DNA of 11,171 nucleotides. Source: Candidatus Dadabacteria bacterium. Its GTDB lineage: Bacteria; Desulfobacterota_D; UBA1144; Nemesobacterales; JADFKM01. The DNA is taken from the NCBI GenBank assembly GCA_022564935.1, contig JADFKM010000062.1, positions 1-11,171 of the forward strand, given 5' to 3'. Of this stretch, positions 1 to 7,297 are shown piece by piece; within the stretch, counting starts at the first letter, position 1, and each line of letters starts with the position of its first letter. The position numbers and the translations under genes are program-made. The notes beneath the pieces were generated by a model. The model ran no database searches. It was not told where the DNA came from and saw only the letters and a program-made list of their open reading frames with translations.

Positions 1-812
1 GCATAAGGGTCTATGAGTGTCACGACGGGAAAGCGGCTGGGTTCAGGCTCACCGACCACATAGACAGGCTTTTCTCTTCTGCTCATATAGGACTCATAAA
101 GATCCCATTTACAAAGCGGGAAATCATTGATGCAGTTCATCAGGTTCTTAATGAGAACGACTTAAAAGAGGCATACGTCAGACCCATAGTGTTTATCGGC
201 GACGGCTCGCTTGGCGTGTATCCCAAAGAAAACCCCATTATGGTCGCCGTAGCCGCGCAGCCCTGGGGGGCCTACCTTGGGGACGAGGGAATGACCAAGG
301 GTATAAGGGCTAAGGTCTCGTCCTTTACCCGGATGGGTGTTAATTCTTTCATGACGAAGGCAAAGATATGCGGCAATTACGTAAACAGCGTGATGGCAAA
401 GGTCGAAGCGATCGAACTCGGCTACGATGAGGCGCTGCTTCTGGATGCCCAGGGCTACGTTGCCGAGGGAAGCGGGGAGAACATCTTTATTGCTAGAAAC
501 GGCGTTCTAAAAACCCCTCCACTTGGGTCCATTCTTGAAGGGATTACCAGGAACACAGTTATCGATATTGCCGTTGATAAGGGAATGAGCGTTGTGTACG
601 AGCGTTTTACTAGGGATGAGCTCTACATTGCCGATGAGGCCTTCCTTACGGGCACGGCGGCAGAGATTACCCCCATCAGAGAGGTGGACGGCAGAGCCAT
701 TGGTGAGGCCAAACCCGGCCCGATAGTCAAGAGTCTGCAGGCGGCTTTCTTTGACATAGTCAGGGGGAAGAACAAGAAGTACAAGCAGTGGCTTGATTAT
801 ATACCTTCCTAA
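1..812 (+). CDS. ilvE: Branched-chain amino acid aminotransferase (partial, 5' end outside window)
   Basis: This is a PLP-dependent class IV aminotransferase that interconverts valine, leucine and isoleucine with their 2-oxo acids, using 2-oxoglutarate/glutamate; it is cytosolic. The reading frame is open from base 3 and stops with TAA at 810-812, giving 269 visible residues against about 305 in the family, so roughly 35 N-terminal residues are missing. The visible part begins [16 protein letters not shown] and contains the substrate-side stretch [10 protein letters not shown]. The Schiff-base lysine is expected in AKICGNY (codon 363-365), matching AKAGGNY of E. coli IlvE. Further signatures are [18 protein letters not shown] and [12 protein letters not shown], the last two lining the cofactor phosphate. 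The GTG at 189 is internal and not the start. D-alanine aminotransferase and aminodeoxychorismate lyase share this fold, but the overall pattern fits IlvE best. The gene converges on sppA. Confidence 0.93.
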   Translation, partial: IRVYECHDGKAAGFRLTDHIDRLFSSAHIGLIKIPFTKREIIDAVHQVLNENDLKEAYVRPIVFIGDGSLGVYPKENPIMVAVAAQPWGAYLGDEGMTKGIRAKVSSFTRMGVNSFMTKAKICGNYVNSVMAKVEAIELGYDEALLLDAQGYVAEGSGENIFIARNGVLKTPPLGSILEGITRNTVIDIAVDKGMSVVYERFTRDELYIADEAFLTGTAAEITPIREVDGRAIGEAKPGPIVKSLQAAFFDIVRGKNKKYKQWLDYIPS

Positions 813-942
813 ATGTCCACTCGTTAGGGTTAAGTTCCATTAGTTGTACAGTACAGCAGAGAGTGGCGGTTCGTTTCGAGGATTTAAGCGATTAGATACT
901 TGTATAAACAGAACAGTCAAGCCACTTTAATAGGGCTGCCCC
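813..942. other. Convergent intergenic region, ilvE / sppA
   Basis: This 130-nt gap lies between two genes that end toward each other. A bidirectional terminator would be expected, but I see no GC-rich hairpin followed by a T run on either strand. It holds a short perfect palindrome, TGTACAGTACA, at 845-855. AGTGGC near 862 and GCCACT near 922 could pair across about 50 nt, which is too far apart to call a terminator. Confidence 0.3.
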
Positions 943-2664
943 TCAATCGAAATCCATCCAGAAAGGCATCAGGGCAAAAACTCCCTCCCTCTCAAGCGCT
1001 TTTGCCAGTTGTATGGCAGAATCAAGCTCCTGAATAACCGTGGGGGCTGTGCGGAGCATTGGGAGCCTTATCCCCATGGGTTTTGAGATGGTTTTAATTA
1101 ACGGCTCCTCGTCCGGCGGGAGTCCGGCCTCGGTCATTGCAAGTTTTACCGCCGTCATGACCCCGCCCAATTCGTCCACAAGGCCGAGCTCTCTTGCCTG
1201 TTTTCCCGTCCACACCCTGCCCCTTGATATTTTTTCCGCTGCGGTGTATTCGAGGTTTCTGCTCACTGCGACTTTGTTGACGAAGTCCGTGTACAGCTCC
1301 TCCATAATTTGGAGCTGGTTTTGCTCCTCTTCCTCAGTGAAACCGCGGGCGCTTGAGTACATCAAAGCCCTCCTGCCCCTGCTTATATACTCCTGAGTTA
1401 TGCCGAGCTTTTCGTAGAGCTTTGCGAGGTTGAACTTGCCGGAGACTATACCGATCGAGCCGGTAATAGTCGTGGACTCGGCCACTATCTTCGTCGCTCC
1501 CAGGGCTATCATATAGCCTCCTGAGGCGGCTACATCCGACATAGATACGACTACCGGCATTTTCCGGGCGATAGACCTTAGCTTATTGAGGATCAGGTCG
1601 GATGCTATGCCTGAGCCTCCGGGGCTGGAAATCCTGAGCACAAGTGCCCTGACCGCTCTGTCGCGCTCTGCTCTTTCGAGCATTCTTAGCATTGTCCGGG
1701 TCCCGATGGTTTTTGAGAGCAGGCCGCCGCTCCTGGATTCTCCAAGAGTTATAATCCCGGTGTCCGATACGAAAGCTATGGCGCTCGCCCTACCCTTTAG
1801 GGTTTGAGCGATGTAGCGAACAGTCGATTTCAGCTTCAGCAGCTTTAAAATATTGGAGGCCTTAATGATCTCTGCGTTTTGTTGAATAGACTCTTGGATT
1901 TGCTGTTTAATCTCTTCTTCGTATAAGATCCCATCTACCAGAGACTCATCCAGCGCTTCTTTGGAGGTGTATGGGCCGTTGTCGATGACACGTTTTGCCT
2001 CTTCAGGGCTCAGCCCCCTGCCCTGCGCTATATAGTCCAGGAATTTTTCATTTAGGTCGTCGTACAGAGCTTCAAGCATTTCCCTGTTCTTTTCCGACAT
2101 GGAATCCCTGGTGAACGTTTCGGCGGCGGTCTTATATTCACCCATCCCCTTGAAATTTGCCTCTACGCCCGCCTTATCCAGCAGGGATTTGAAAAAAGTC
2201 ACTTCCGCCTTCAGTCCGATGAGGTTTAGTATTGCCCAGGGAGCAATGAATACCTTGTCTGCTCCCGAGCCTATCATGTACTCGATGTTTCCCGGACTCT
2301 CAAGGTACGCAAACACCTTTTTGCCGTTTCTCCTGAGCTCTCTTATGCAACGCGCGATGGTCTGGGCTTTTGCAAGGCCGATGCGCAGGCTCCGGATTTT
2401 AATTAATAGGACCCTTATTCCCGGCTCGAAAGCTATGTGATGGAAGATCCTCTCGATGTCAAGAACGGTTAGTTTCCGTTTTCTCGGTATGAAGGGTATA
2501 AGATACCTATCCTCTTCCTCCGGTACCGTACCATCAAGCTCAAGCTCAACAACATTGAATCGTTTGAAAGGGTTCAAGGACCTTTTAAATATTCTCATAT
2601 ACTCTACGGCCCTTTTGTATATCGTTAATACAGGTGCATTAAACAGGCCCGGGCCGTTATGCAC
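943..2664 (-). CDS. sppA: Signal peptide peptidase SppA, 67K type (two-domain S49 protease)
   Basis: This is an S49 serine protease that degrades signal peptides left in the membrane after secretion. At 573 aa it is the long form with two tandem domains, as in E. coli SppA. The general-base lysine lies in the N-terminal domain at GEYKTA (K178) and the nucleophile in the C-terminal domain at ASGGY (S381). Their 203-residue spacing matches the 200 between E. coli K209 and S409. Supporting motifs are RISSPGGSG (oxyanion region), TGSIGIVSGKF and RVWTGKQARELGLVDELGG. The GTG start used here lies 1 nt after the pepA stop, which suggests translational coupling, but no good Shine-Dalgarno is visible. 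An ATG at 2598 (551 aa) is the alternative. Neither start supplies a hydrophobic N-terminal membrane anchor: the segment is basic, with KRSLNPFKRF. It is probably transcribed with pepA. Confidence 0.92.
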   Translation of the reverse strand: MHNGPGLFNAPVLTIYKRAVEYMRIFKRSLNPFKRFNVVELELDGTVPEEEDRYLIPFIPRKRKLTVLDIERIFHHIAFEPGIRVLLIKIRSLRIGLAKAQTIARCIRELRRNGKKVFAYLESPGNIEYMIGSGADKVFIAPWAILNLIGLKAEVTFFKSLLDKAGVEANFKGMGEYKTAAETFTRDSMSEKNREMLEALYDDLNEKFLDYIAQGRGLSPEEAKRVIDNGPYTSKEALDESLVDGILYEEEIKQQIQESIQQNAEIIKASNILKLLKLKSTVRYIAQTLKGRASAIAFVSDTGIITLGESRSGGLLSKTIGTRTMLRMLERAERDRAVRALVLRISSPGGSGIASDLILNKLRSIARKMPVVVSMSDVAASGGYMIALGATKIVAESTTITGSIGIVSGKFNLAKLYEKLGITQEYISRGRRALMYSSARGFTEEEEQNQLQIMEELYTDFVNKVAVSRNLEYTAAEKISRGRVWTGKQARELGLVDELGGVMTAVKLAMTEAGLPPDEEPLIKTISKPMGIRLPMLRTAPTVIQELDSAIQLAKALEREGVFALMPFWMDFD

Positions 2665-2665
2665 G

Positions 2666-4135
2666 CTAACTCAGGAGCAAATACCTGATTATCATCCTAA
2701 CGCCGAAGCCCGTGCCTCCCTTGGGGGAGTACCTTCCGCCCTTGTCGTTGAAAGCCGGCCCTGCAATGTCAATGTGCGCCCACGGCTTGCCGGAGACGAA
2801 GTTCTCGAGGAACATAGCGGCGGTGATTGCGCCTCCCCAGCGGCTCCCGGCGTTTTTAATGTCTGCGATGTTGCTGTCTATATCTTTCCTCAGATCCTCG
2901 TCTAGGGGAAGCTCCCACACCTTTTCGCCGGCAAGGGCGGCAGCTTTCTTTATTTTATTGAGCAAATTCTCGTTGTTGCCCATAATCCCTGCGGTGTGGG
3001 CCCCAAGACCCACGATGCATGCGCCGGTTAGTGTGGCGAGGTCTACTATTTCTCCCACCCCAAGCTCGACGGCATAGGAGAGTGCGTCGGCGAGGACGAT
3101 CCTTCCTTCGGCATCTGTGTTCACGACCTCTATGGTTTTGCCGTTCATGGCGCGAATGACATCATCTACCTTGTAGGCGCCGCCGCCCGTCATGTTCTCG
3201 GTAGAAGGGATCAGTCCGTGCACCCTGTAAGGGGGATTTATTTTCGATATCGCCTTCATTACACCCATTACCACACCGGCGCCCGCCATGTCCATTTTCA
3301 TAGTGCGCATGCTGTCGGGAGGCTTGAGACTGAGCCCGCCGCTGTCAAAGGTAATGCCCTTGCCCACGATTGCAATTGATTTACCTGACTTGCGTTTGGG
3401 CTCATAGGTAAAGTGAATGAATTTAGGAGGCTCGGTGCTTCCCTTATTCACGGCCAGTAACCCCCCCATTCGCCTTTTCAACATGTCTTCTTTGTCAAGA
3501 ATTGTCAGTTTTAGGTTGTTCTCCCCGGCTATTTCCTCGGCTATTGTGGCCAGCCTCGTAGGGTTCAGATACACCGGGGGCTCGTTTACAAGGTCACGGG
3601 TGAAGTTGGTTGCATCCGAAATTAGTTCTGCATAGCCAAGCTCTTTGTCGAATCGATTACTGTCCGCTACCTCGCATACGATATCAACGCTTTCAATTCC
3701 GTTAGCCTTTTTGTTATCTGACTTGTATTTGGTGAACTCGTAAGTTCCTAACAGCGTGCCTTCAATGAGGGCGGAGAAATTATCTTTTTTTAACGGTATT
3801 CCAAGTGCGTAGACGAGCTTCTTAGAGAAAGGTTTGACCTTTTTAGACACCGATATGCCCGTTTTTCTCAGCACATCGGCAGTGAGCTTTTTCCTTTTCC
3901 CAAGACCTGCTACGAGTACCCTTTCGGCTTTGATTTTTGATAGTGTGCTAACCAAAAGGCTCGTTCCTACCTCCCCTTTAAAGTCACCCTCAGAGCAGAT
4001 TTTGCTCAGCTCGCCGCCGAGCTTCTTATCGACTTGAGCAAGCTCCCCATTAAAATCCTGATCTTCGAACTTACCTACGACTAAAACACTGCACTTTATA
4101 TTAAGGGCGCTCGCTTCATTTAATCGGAATTCCAA
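2666..4135 (-). CDS. pepA: Leucyl aminopeptidase, M17 family
   Basis: This is a cytosolic di-zinc/manganese aminopeptidase that removes N-terminal residues from peptides; the family works as hexamers. I place the start at the TTG at 4135 because it gives MEFRLNEAS, like E. coli PepA MEFSVKSGS, and has a strong AGGAGG 9 nt upstream; an upstream in-frame ATG at 4189 has no such support. The protein is 489 aa, with an N-terminal macro-like domain (about 1-160) and a catalytic domain (about 165-489). All metal ligands align with the bovine enzyme at a constant offset of 9: K259, D264 (FDSGG), D282 (KMDMAGA), D341 and E343 (NTDAEGR). Catalytic K271 and R345 are also present. The gene ends in TAG, and sppA starts 1 nt later, so the two likely form a peptide-turnover operon. 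Confidence 0.95.
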   Translation of the reverse strand: MEFRLNEASALNIKCSVLVVGKFEDQDFNGELAQVDKKLGGELSKICSEGDFKGEVGTSLLVSTLSKIKAERVLVAGLGKRKKLTADVLRKTGISVSKKVKPFSKKLVYALGIPLKKDNFSALIEGTLLGTYEFTKYKSDNKKANGIESVDIVCEVADSNRFDKELGYAELISDATNFTRDLVNEPPVYLNPTRLATIAEEIAGENNLKLTILDKEDMLKRRMGGLLAVNKGSTEPPKFIHFTYEPKRKSGKSIAIVGKGITFDSGGLSLKPPDSMRTMKMDMAGAGVVMGVMKAISKINPPYRVHGLIPSTENMTGGGAYKVDDVIRAMNGKTIEVVNTDAEGRIVLADALSYAVELGVGEIVDLATLTGACIVGLGAHTAGIMGNNENLLNKIKKAAALAGEKVWELPLDEDLRKDIDSNIADIKNAGSRWGGAITAAMFLENFVSGKPWAHIDIAGPAFNDKGGRYSPKGGTGFGVRMIIRYLLLS

Positions 4136-4144
4136 ACCTCTGCA

Positions 4145-4150
4145 CCTCCT
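4145..4150 (-). promoter_or_regulatory. Ribosome binding site deciding the pepA TTG start
   Basis: On the minus strand this is AGGAGG, a perfect Shine-Dalgarno core, 9 nt before the TTG at 4135-4133. It lies inside the reading frame that an upstream ATG at 4189 would open, and so argues for the shorter protein. Confidence 0.75.
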
Positions 4151-4267
4151 GAGTTGAACGTGTTTTGAGTTAATTGTACCACAATTCACATTAGGGATTA
4201 GGTATGGATAATTTGCAATAAGTGTAGTATAGATAAAATAGGTGGATTTTTAATGTTGTGCTTCATC

Positions 4268-4294
4268 TTGTATTTCTAAAACATAGAAATACAA
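4268..4294. repeat. Perfect 11-bp inverted repeat between pepA and the PilZ gene
   Basis: The left arm TTGTATTTCTA (4268-4278) and right arm TAGAAATACAA (4284-4294) are exact reverse complements around a 5-nt AAACA-type loop. The stem is AT-rich with no T run after it on either strand, so an intrinsic terminator is unlikely. Its place midway between divergent genes would suit an operator for a dimeric regulator or a leader hairpin of the PilZ transcript; that role is inferred. Confidence 0.55.
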
Positions 4295-4356
4295 AGTGTC
4301 TGAGGGCTAAGCAAGAATTTGCACAAAATTGGGTGGGATAAAGGGGGGATTGTGAA

Positions 4357-4668
4357 ATGAGGGAGAAAAGAGGGTCGAGAAGGATACCTTTCAGGAAGAA
4401 TGTCAAATATGGCACAAATAAAAATATGACTACCGGTTACACATTTGACCTTTCTGAAACCGGACTTGGACTCAGGGGCAAAAGGGTGCTACCGCCCAAA
4501 ACCAGAATATCTCTCTCTATACAGCTCGCCGATACCATGATCTCCCTAGATGGCGTTGTCGTACATGCCAAAAGGACAATCCCGGGACAGCCTTCTGTCA
4601 TGGGTGTGAGGCTGTTACAATGCCCTGCTGTGCTTAAGGCGGTGTATATGAGGCGTGCCGGTTACTGA
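4357..4668 (+). CDS. PilZ domain protein (predicted c-di-GMP receptor)
   Basis: This is a 103-aa protein made up of little more than one PilZ domain. The two sequence signatures of c-di-GMP binding are both present: the RxxxR element in RRIPFR (R9 to R13) and the D/N-x-S-x-x-G element as DLSETG (from about residue 31). The remainder alternates hydrophobic residues as in a beta barrel (ISLSIQL, ISLDGVVVHA) and includes MGVRLLQ, typical of the closing strands. PilZ proteins bind cyclic di-GMP and adjust motility, exopolysaccharide or envelope functions through a partner; no partner gene is adjacent, so the target is unknown. The ATG has a run of six G 8 nt upstream as a plausible ribosome binding site. 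It appears to be monocistronic, with over 180 nt before the next gene. Family is secure; c-di-GMP binding is inferred from intact motifs. Confidence 0.85.
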   Translation: MREKRGSRRIPFRKNVKYGTNKNMTTGYTFDLSETGLGLRGKRVLPPKTRISLSIQLADTMISLDGVVVHAKRTIPGQPSVMGVRLLQCPAVLKAVYMRRAGY

Positions 4669-4851
4669 TTTATCGCCCCTATTCGGTAATGGTTTCTCAA
4701 GGAGCTTTCGTATTTTCCCACTATGGGTTTAAGCATAGAGGAATTTAATCTATCCTTATTTAATTCCCCAATCATCTAGGGTATCTTAATAGCTACGTGC
4801 AGCCTAAAAGTATTTAGTTCCTAATTGCCGATAGATATACTCGCAGATGCA
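4669..4851. promoter_or_regulatory. Intergenic region upstream of the type III PKS with short hairpins
   Basis: This 183-nt AT-rich gap precedes the polyketide synthase gene. It contains CTATG/CATAG (4721-4738), then an imperfect 10-bp arm pair GGAATTTAAT / ATTTAATTCC (4740-4749 and 4758-4767, one T-T mismatch), then CTAAA-AGTA-TTTAG (4804-4817). None is followed by a T run, so they are not clear terminators. The promoter for the polyketide operon is expected here, but I cannot place -35 and -10 boxes with confidence. Confidence 0.35.
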
Positions 4852-5916
4852 ATGCCGAAAGTAGTGTCAATAGGGGTGGCCGACGCTCCATACTCTTATT
4901 CGCAGTCTGAAGTTAAGGACTTTGTCGCCGGTCTGTTCAGTGATTCCGGCGAGTTCATTCAGAAAATGATCAGAGTATTTGATAACTCAGGCATCGAATT
5001 CAGACACTTTATAAATGAGAAAGATTGGTATTCAAAACCAAGGACGTTTGTGGAGCGCAACAGCGTTTACCTAAACAACGCAAGAGCTATGGCAGCCAGG
5101 GCATTGAGCGCCTGCATCGAGGAGGCCGGCCTCGGGGCAAGGGAGGTCGAGCACATAATATTTGTGTCGAGCACCGGCATTTCCACTCCCACCATCGACG
5201 CCGTACTTTACAACGAGTTCGACTTCGACTCCCACATTAAGCGCACGCCGATTTGGGGCTCGGGCTGTTTGGGGGGAGCGGTCGGTTTGAGCCGCGCAAT
5301 GGAGTTTACCAGAGCATACGCGGACTCGTGTGTGCTGGTCGTTGCCGTCGAGCTTTGCAGCCTGGCATTTCAGCTGGGCGACTGTACAAAGAGCAATGTT
5401 GTGGCTTCTGCGCTCTTCTCGGACGGAGCCGCATGTGCCCTAGTGGTAGGCGCCGAGCATAGGCTGCACCATCTTCCGGGCGTCAGTCTCATAGACTCTA
5501 TGTCGACCACTTATCCCGATACCCTTGATGTCATGGGCTGGGATGTGTCGGACTCCGGCCTGAGGGTTATTTTCAGCAAGGACATCCCAACTATCGTCAG
5601 GGGCCTTGTTAAAGACAGCATAGTCGAGCTGCTTTACGGCAGGGGATTGGAGCTTGAGCAAGTCGTTCGGTATCTTGCCCATCCGGGGGGTATGAAAATC
5701 CTTCAAGCCTATCGCGATGCGCTCGGGCTTGGGGAAAAGAGCCTGGAGATTTCCAAGGAGGTTCTGCGTACTCACGGCAATATGTCGTCGCCCACCGTAC
5801 TCTACGTATTGAAGGATTATTTGCGCAGCGGTGCGGGAAAAGAGGGCGAGCTTGGTATAATAACCGCGCTTGGGCCCGGGTTTGGCTCAGAGCTGATACT
5901 GTTTGAGTTCGGATGA
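4852..5916 (+). CDS. Type III polyketide synthase (chalcone/stilbene synthase superfamily, alkylpyrone/alkylresorcinol type)
   Basis: This is a homodimeric ketosynthase that extends an acyl-CoA starter with malonyl-CoA units and cyclises the chain to pyrones, resorcinols or phloroglucinols without an acyl carrier protein. The catalytic triad is complete: Cys139 in WGSGCLGG, His277 in LAHPGG and Asn310 in HGNMSS. The C-terminal GPGFGSELIL is the usual family closing motif. The length of 354 aa is normal. I start it at the ATG at 4852 (MPKVVSIGVA), because bacterial members begin near this point; an in-frame TTG at 4825 would add nine residues, and neither start has a strong Shine-Dalgarno. The stop overlaps the start of the next gene as ATGA, so the two should be translationally coupled. 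That partner is an ICMT-family methyltransferase, as in Bacillus bpsA-bpsB and Streptomyces srsA-srsB, which points to a fatty-acyl-primed lipid product. The exact product cannot be read from sequence. Confidence 0.92.
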   Translation: MPKVVSIGVADAPYSYSQSEVKDFVAGLFSDSGEFIQKMIRVFDNSGIEFRHFINEKDWYSKPRTFVERNSVYLNNARAMAARALSACIEEAGLGAREVEHIIFVSSTGISTPTIDAVLYNEFDFDSHIKRTPIWGSGCLGGAVGLSRAMEFTRAYADSCVLVVAVELCSLAFQLGDCTKSNVVASALFSDGAACALVVGAEHRLHHLPGVSLIDSMSTTYPDTLDVMGWDVSDSGLRVIFSKDIPTIVRGLVKDSIVELLYGRGLELEQVVRYLAHPGGMKILQAYRDALGLGEKSLEISKEVLRTHGNMSSPTVLYVLKDYLRSGAGKEGELGIITALGPGFGSELILFEFG

Positions 5917-6422
5917 GCGTGTTCACACTGTTTTTGGGCTTTTTAGTCGCACAGCGCCTGTTTGAGCTTGCGCTTGCAAGGGTCAATGAAAGGCATGTGA
6001 AAAAACTGGGGGCAGTTGAGTTTGATACAAACGGCTACCGGGTGATTGCGGCCTTTCACTCCCTCTTCTTCATATCGCTGATAACGGAAAAAACGGTGCT
6101 CGATACACCTCTCGTATCTCTGTGGATTCCCCTCGGCGTGTTGTTTGCCTTAGCACAGGTACTCCGGTATTGGGCAATATTTAGCCTCGGAAGGCTCTGG
6201 AATACGAAAATACTGGTAGTCCCGGGAATGAGTCGGGTGACCGCCGGGCCGTACGCTTTCATGAACCATCCCAATTACCTGGCAGTGATTATCGAATTCG
6301 TCACTGTGCCCCTTATTTTTTCCTGCTACTTTACGGCAGTGGTCTTTTCACTCCTTAATCTGTTGATTCTCAAAAGGCGAATCGGAATCGAAGAAGCGCA
6401 TTTAGAAAACCTGTCAAGGTAG
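5913..6422 (+). CDS. Isoprenylcysteine carboxyl methyltransferase (ICMT) family membrane methyltransferase, BpsB/SrsB-like
   Basis: This 169-aa integral-membrane protein has about five hydrophobic segments (roughly 2-20, 43-58, 67-90, 122-137 and 138-153). It carries the S-adenosylmethionine-binding hallmarks of the ICMT/PEMT group: GPYAFMNHPNY (HPNY at 119-122) and RIGIEEAHL near the C terminus. In eukaryotes the family methylates prenylated cysteine, but bacterial members beside type III polyketide synthases O-methylate alkylpyrones or alkylresorcinols. Its ATG overlaps the synthase stop by 4 nt, so that role is the best inference here. Membrane location suits a long-chain lipid substrate. 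The start MSVFTLFLGF leads directly into the first membrane span, and the gene ends with TAG. No other tailoring enzyme follows. Confidence 0.88.
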   Translation: MSVFTLFLGFLVAQRLFELALARVNERHVKKLGAVEFDTNGYRVIAAFHSLFFISLITEKTVLDTPLVSLWIPLGVLFALAQVLRYWAIFSLGRLWNTKILVVPGMSRVTAGPYAFMNHPNYLAVIIEFVTVPLIFSCYFTAVVFSLLNLLILKRRIGIEEAHLENLSR

Positions 6423-6530
6423 TATTCTCAGAGGTATATACACCTTCAACATCAATGTGCATATGACGTTTTTAAGCAAATGAAGGTATTTTGTCCATTG
6501 GGCCATACCACATACTCTGGAGTGTGAAGT
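6423..6530. other. Intergenic region before the interrupted membrane protein gene
   Basis: This 108-nt gap separates the polyketide operon from the hemB group. It holds a 14-nt near-palindrome, AGGTATATACACCT (6432-6445, one mismatched pair), and a GGAG at 6519-6522, 8 nt before the GTG at 6531. No clear terminator is visible, so readthrough from the polyketide operon is possible. Confidence 0.3.
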
Positions 6531-7244
6531 GTGAAGAAGTTTTCCTGGACTGACGCCATCAACTACGGCTGGAATACCACGAGGTCTAACCTCGTTTTCT
6601 TCATAGTACTAATGCTGATATTGGGGATTGTCGTTGTTTTGCCTGACAAACTCGTAGTCTTGCCGACCGAGCCCGGCGCCTTATTAAAATCGTCTAAGTT
6701 CTGGGTTGTAACCGCAATATCGCTCTTGATTTAGCAGCTTGTGCTGTTGAGTTTTATTAAGATCAACCTCGAATTTACACGCAACGCAAAGCCGGAGTTT
6801 TCAGACCTGGTCGATGCCCTCTCTCACTATATTCCTTACTTGATCGGCTCAATAATTTACAGTATCGCCGTTGGAATAGGGTTCATGCTGCTTGTTGTCC
6901 CAGGGGTTTACATCGCTATCAGGTATGGTTTCTTCAGCTATTTTATTATCGACAGAGGTGAGGGCGTAAAAGACTCGTTTGAGAGCAGCTCTTTCATAAC
7001 CCGGGATGCAATGAAAGACCTGTTCGTTTTAGGTTTGATACTGTTGGGGGTGAACGCCGTTGGACTAATTCTATGTTATATCAGTATAGGGGTTGTTACA
7101 ACGATTTTAATAAATAAAACTGTTGGAGCCTTCATTAGCTTCGCCGGGCTGTTGATAACTGTTCCTATTGCAGTGCTGGCGATCGCTTATGTCTTCAGAA
7201 GGCTTACGGCTAAAAGAACGAGAACCGCCCCAAGACCTTCCTAA
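6531..7244 (+). pseudogene. Multi-spanning membrane protein (YciC/DUF975-like) interrupted by one in-frame TAG
   Basis: Two open segments, 6531-6731 and 6735-7244, lie in the same frame and are separated only by TAG at 6732-6734. Read through, they give one protein of about 237 residues. It begins MKKFSWTDAINYGWNTT, has a membrane span at about 18-38, a second around the stop, then a loop with EFTRNAKPEFSDLVDAL, spans including GIGFMLLVVPGVYIAIRYG, and two more before a basic tail. The layout (DAINYGW start, FSDL loop, VPG-Y-IAIRY) is that of uncharacterised YciC/DUF975/GDPD-membrane-domain-like proteins, for which I can name no function. CAG to TAG at codon 68, next to another CAG, is the simplest origin. 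The start is GTG with GGAG 8 nt upstream. The downstream part could be restarted at GTG 6741, giving 167 aa. A real nonsense mutation, a base-call error or suppression are all possible; TAG also ends pepA and the ICMT gene, so general recoding is unlikely. Confidence 0.7.
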
Positions 7245-7245
7245 C

Positions 7246-7261
7246 ACGCTCAAAGCAATTC
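7246..7261 (+). repeat. 16-bp direct repeat, copy 1
   Basis: ACGCTCAAAGCAATTC lies just after the stop of the membrane protein gene and recurs exactly at 7333-7348, inside hemB. The copies are 87 nt apart, a multiple of three, so copy 1 would also read SKQF in the hemB frame. Confidence 0.7.
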
Positions 7262-7297
7262 TTGAATACACACCCCATAACTATTAAACTAATTTGG

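Larger units (their letters stand above)
4136..4356. promoter_or_regulatory. Divergent pepA / PilZ promoter region
   Basis: About 220 AT-rich nt separate two divergently transcribed genes, so both promoters should lie here. Minus-strand -10-like hexamers TACAAT (about 4180) and TATACT (about 4236) could serve pepA, but neither has a convincing -35 at 16-18 nt. I could not fix a promoter for the PilZ gene. The most distinct element is the hairpin at 4268-4294, listed separately. The pepA leader holds AGGAGG at 4145-4150, and the PilZ gene has a run of six G at 4343-4348, 8 nt before its ATG. Confidence 0.45.

Noticed and set aside
189-191. GTG at 189 as the start of ilvE
   Set aside because: The frame is open upstream to base 3 and encodes conserved IlvE sequence ([15 protein letters not shown]), so the start lies outside the window.
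2456-2905. 149-codon plus-strand frame bridging the sppA start and pepA end
   Set aside because: It is antisense to two well supported genes, is serine-rich with no domain, and has no ribosome binding site.
5440-5986. Minus-strand frames opposite the polyketide synthase
   Set aside because: They lie entirely within the complement of a gene with a full catalytic triad; no motif or ribosome binding site supports them.
6732-6734. TAG as a pyrrolysine or reassigned codon
   Set aside because: TAG terminates pepA and the ICMT gene at natural family ends, the protein is not a methylamine methyltransferase, and a CAG-to-TAG change explains the site more simply.
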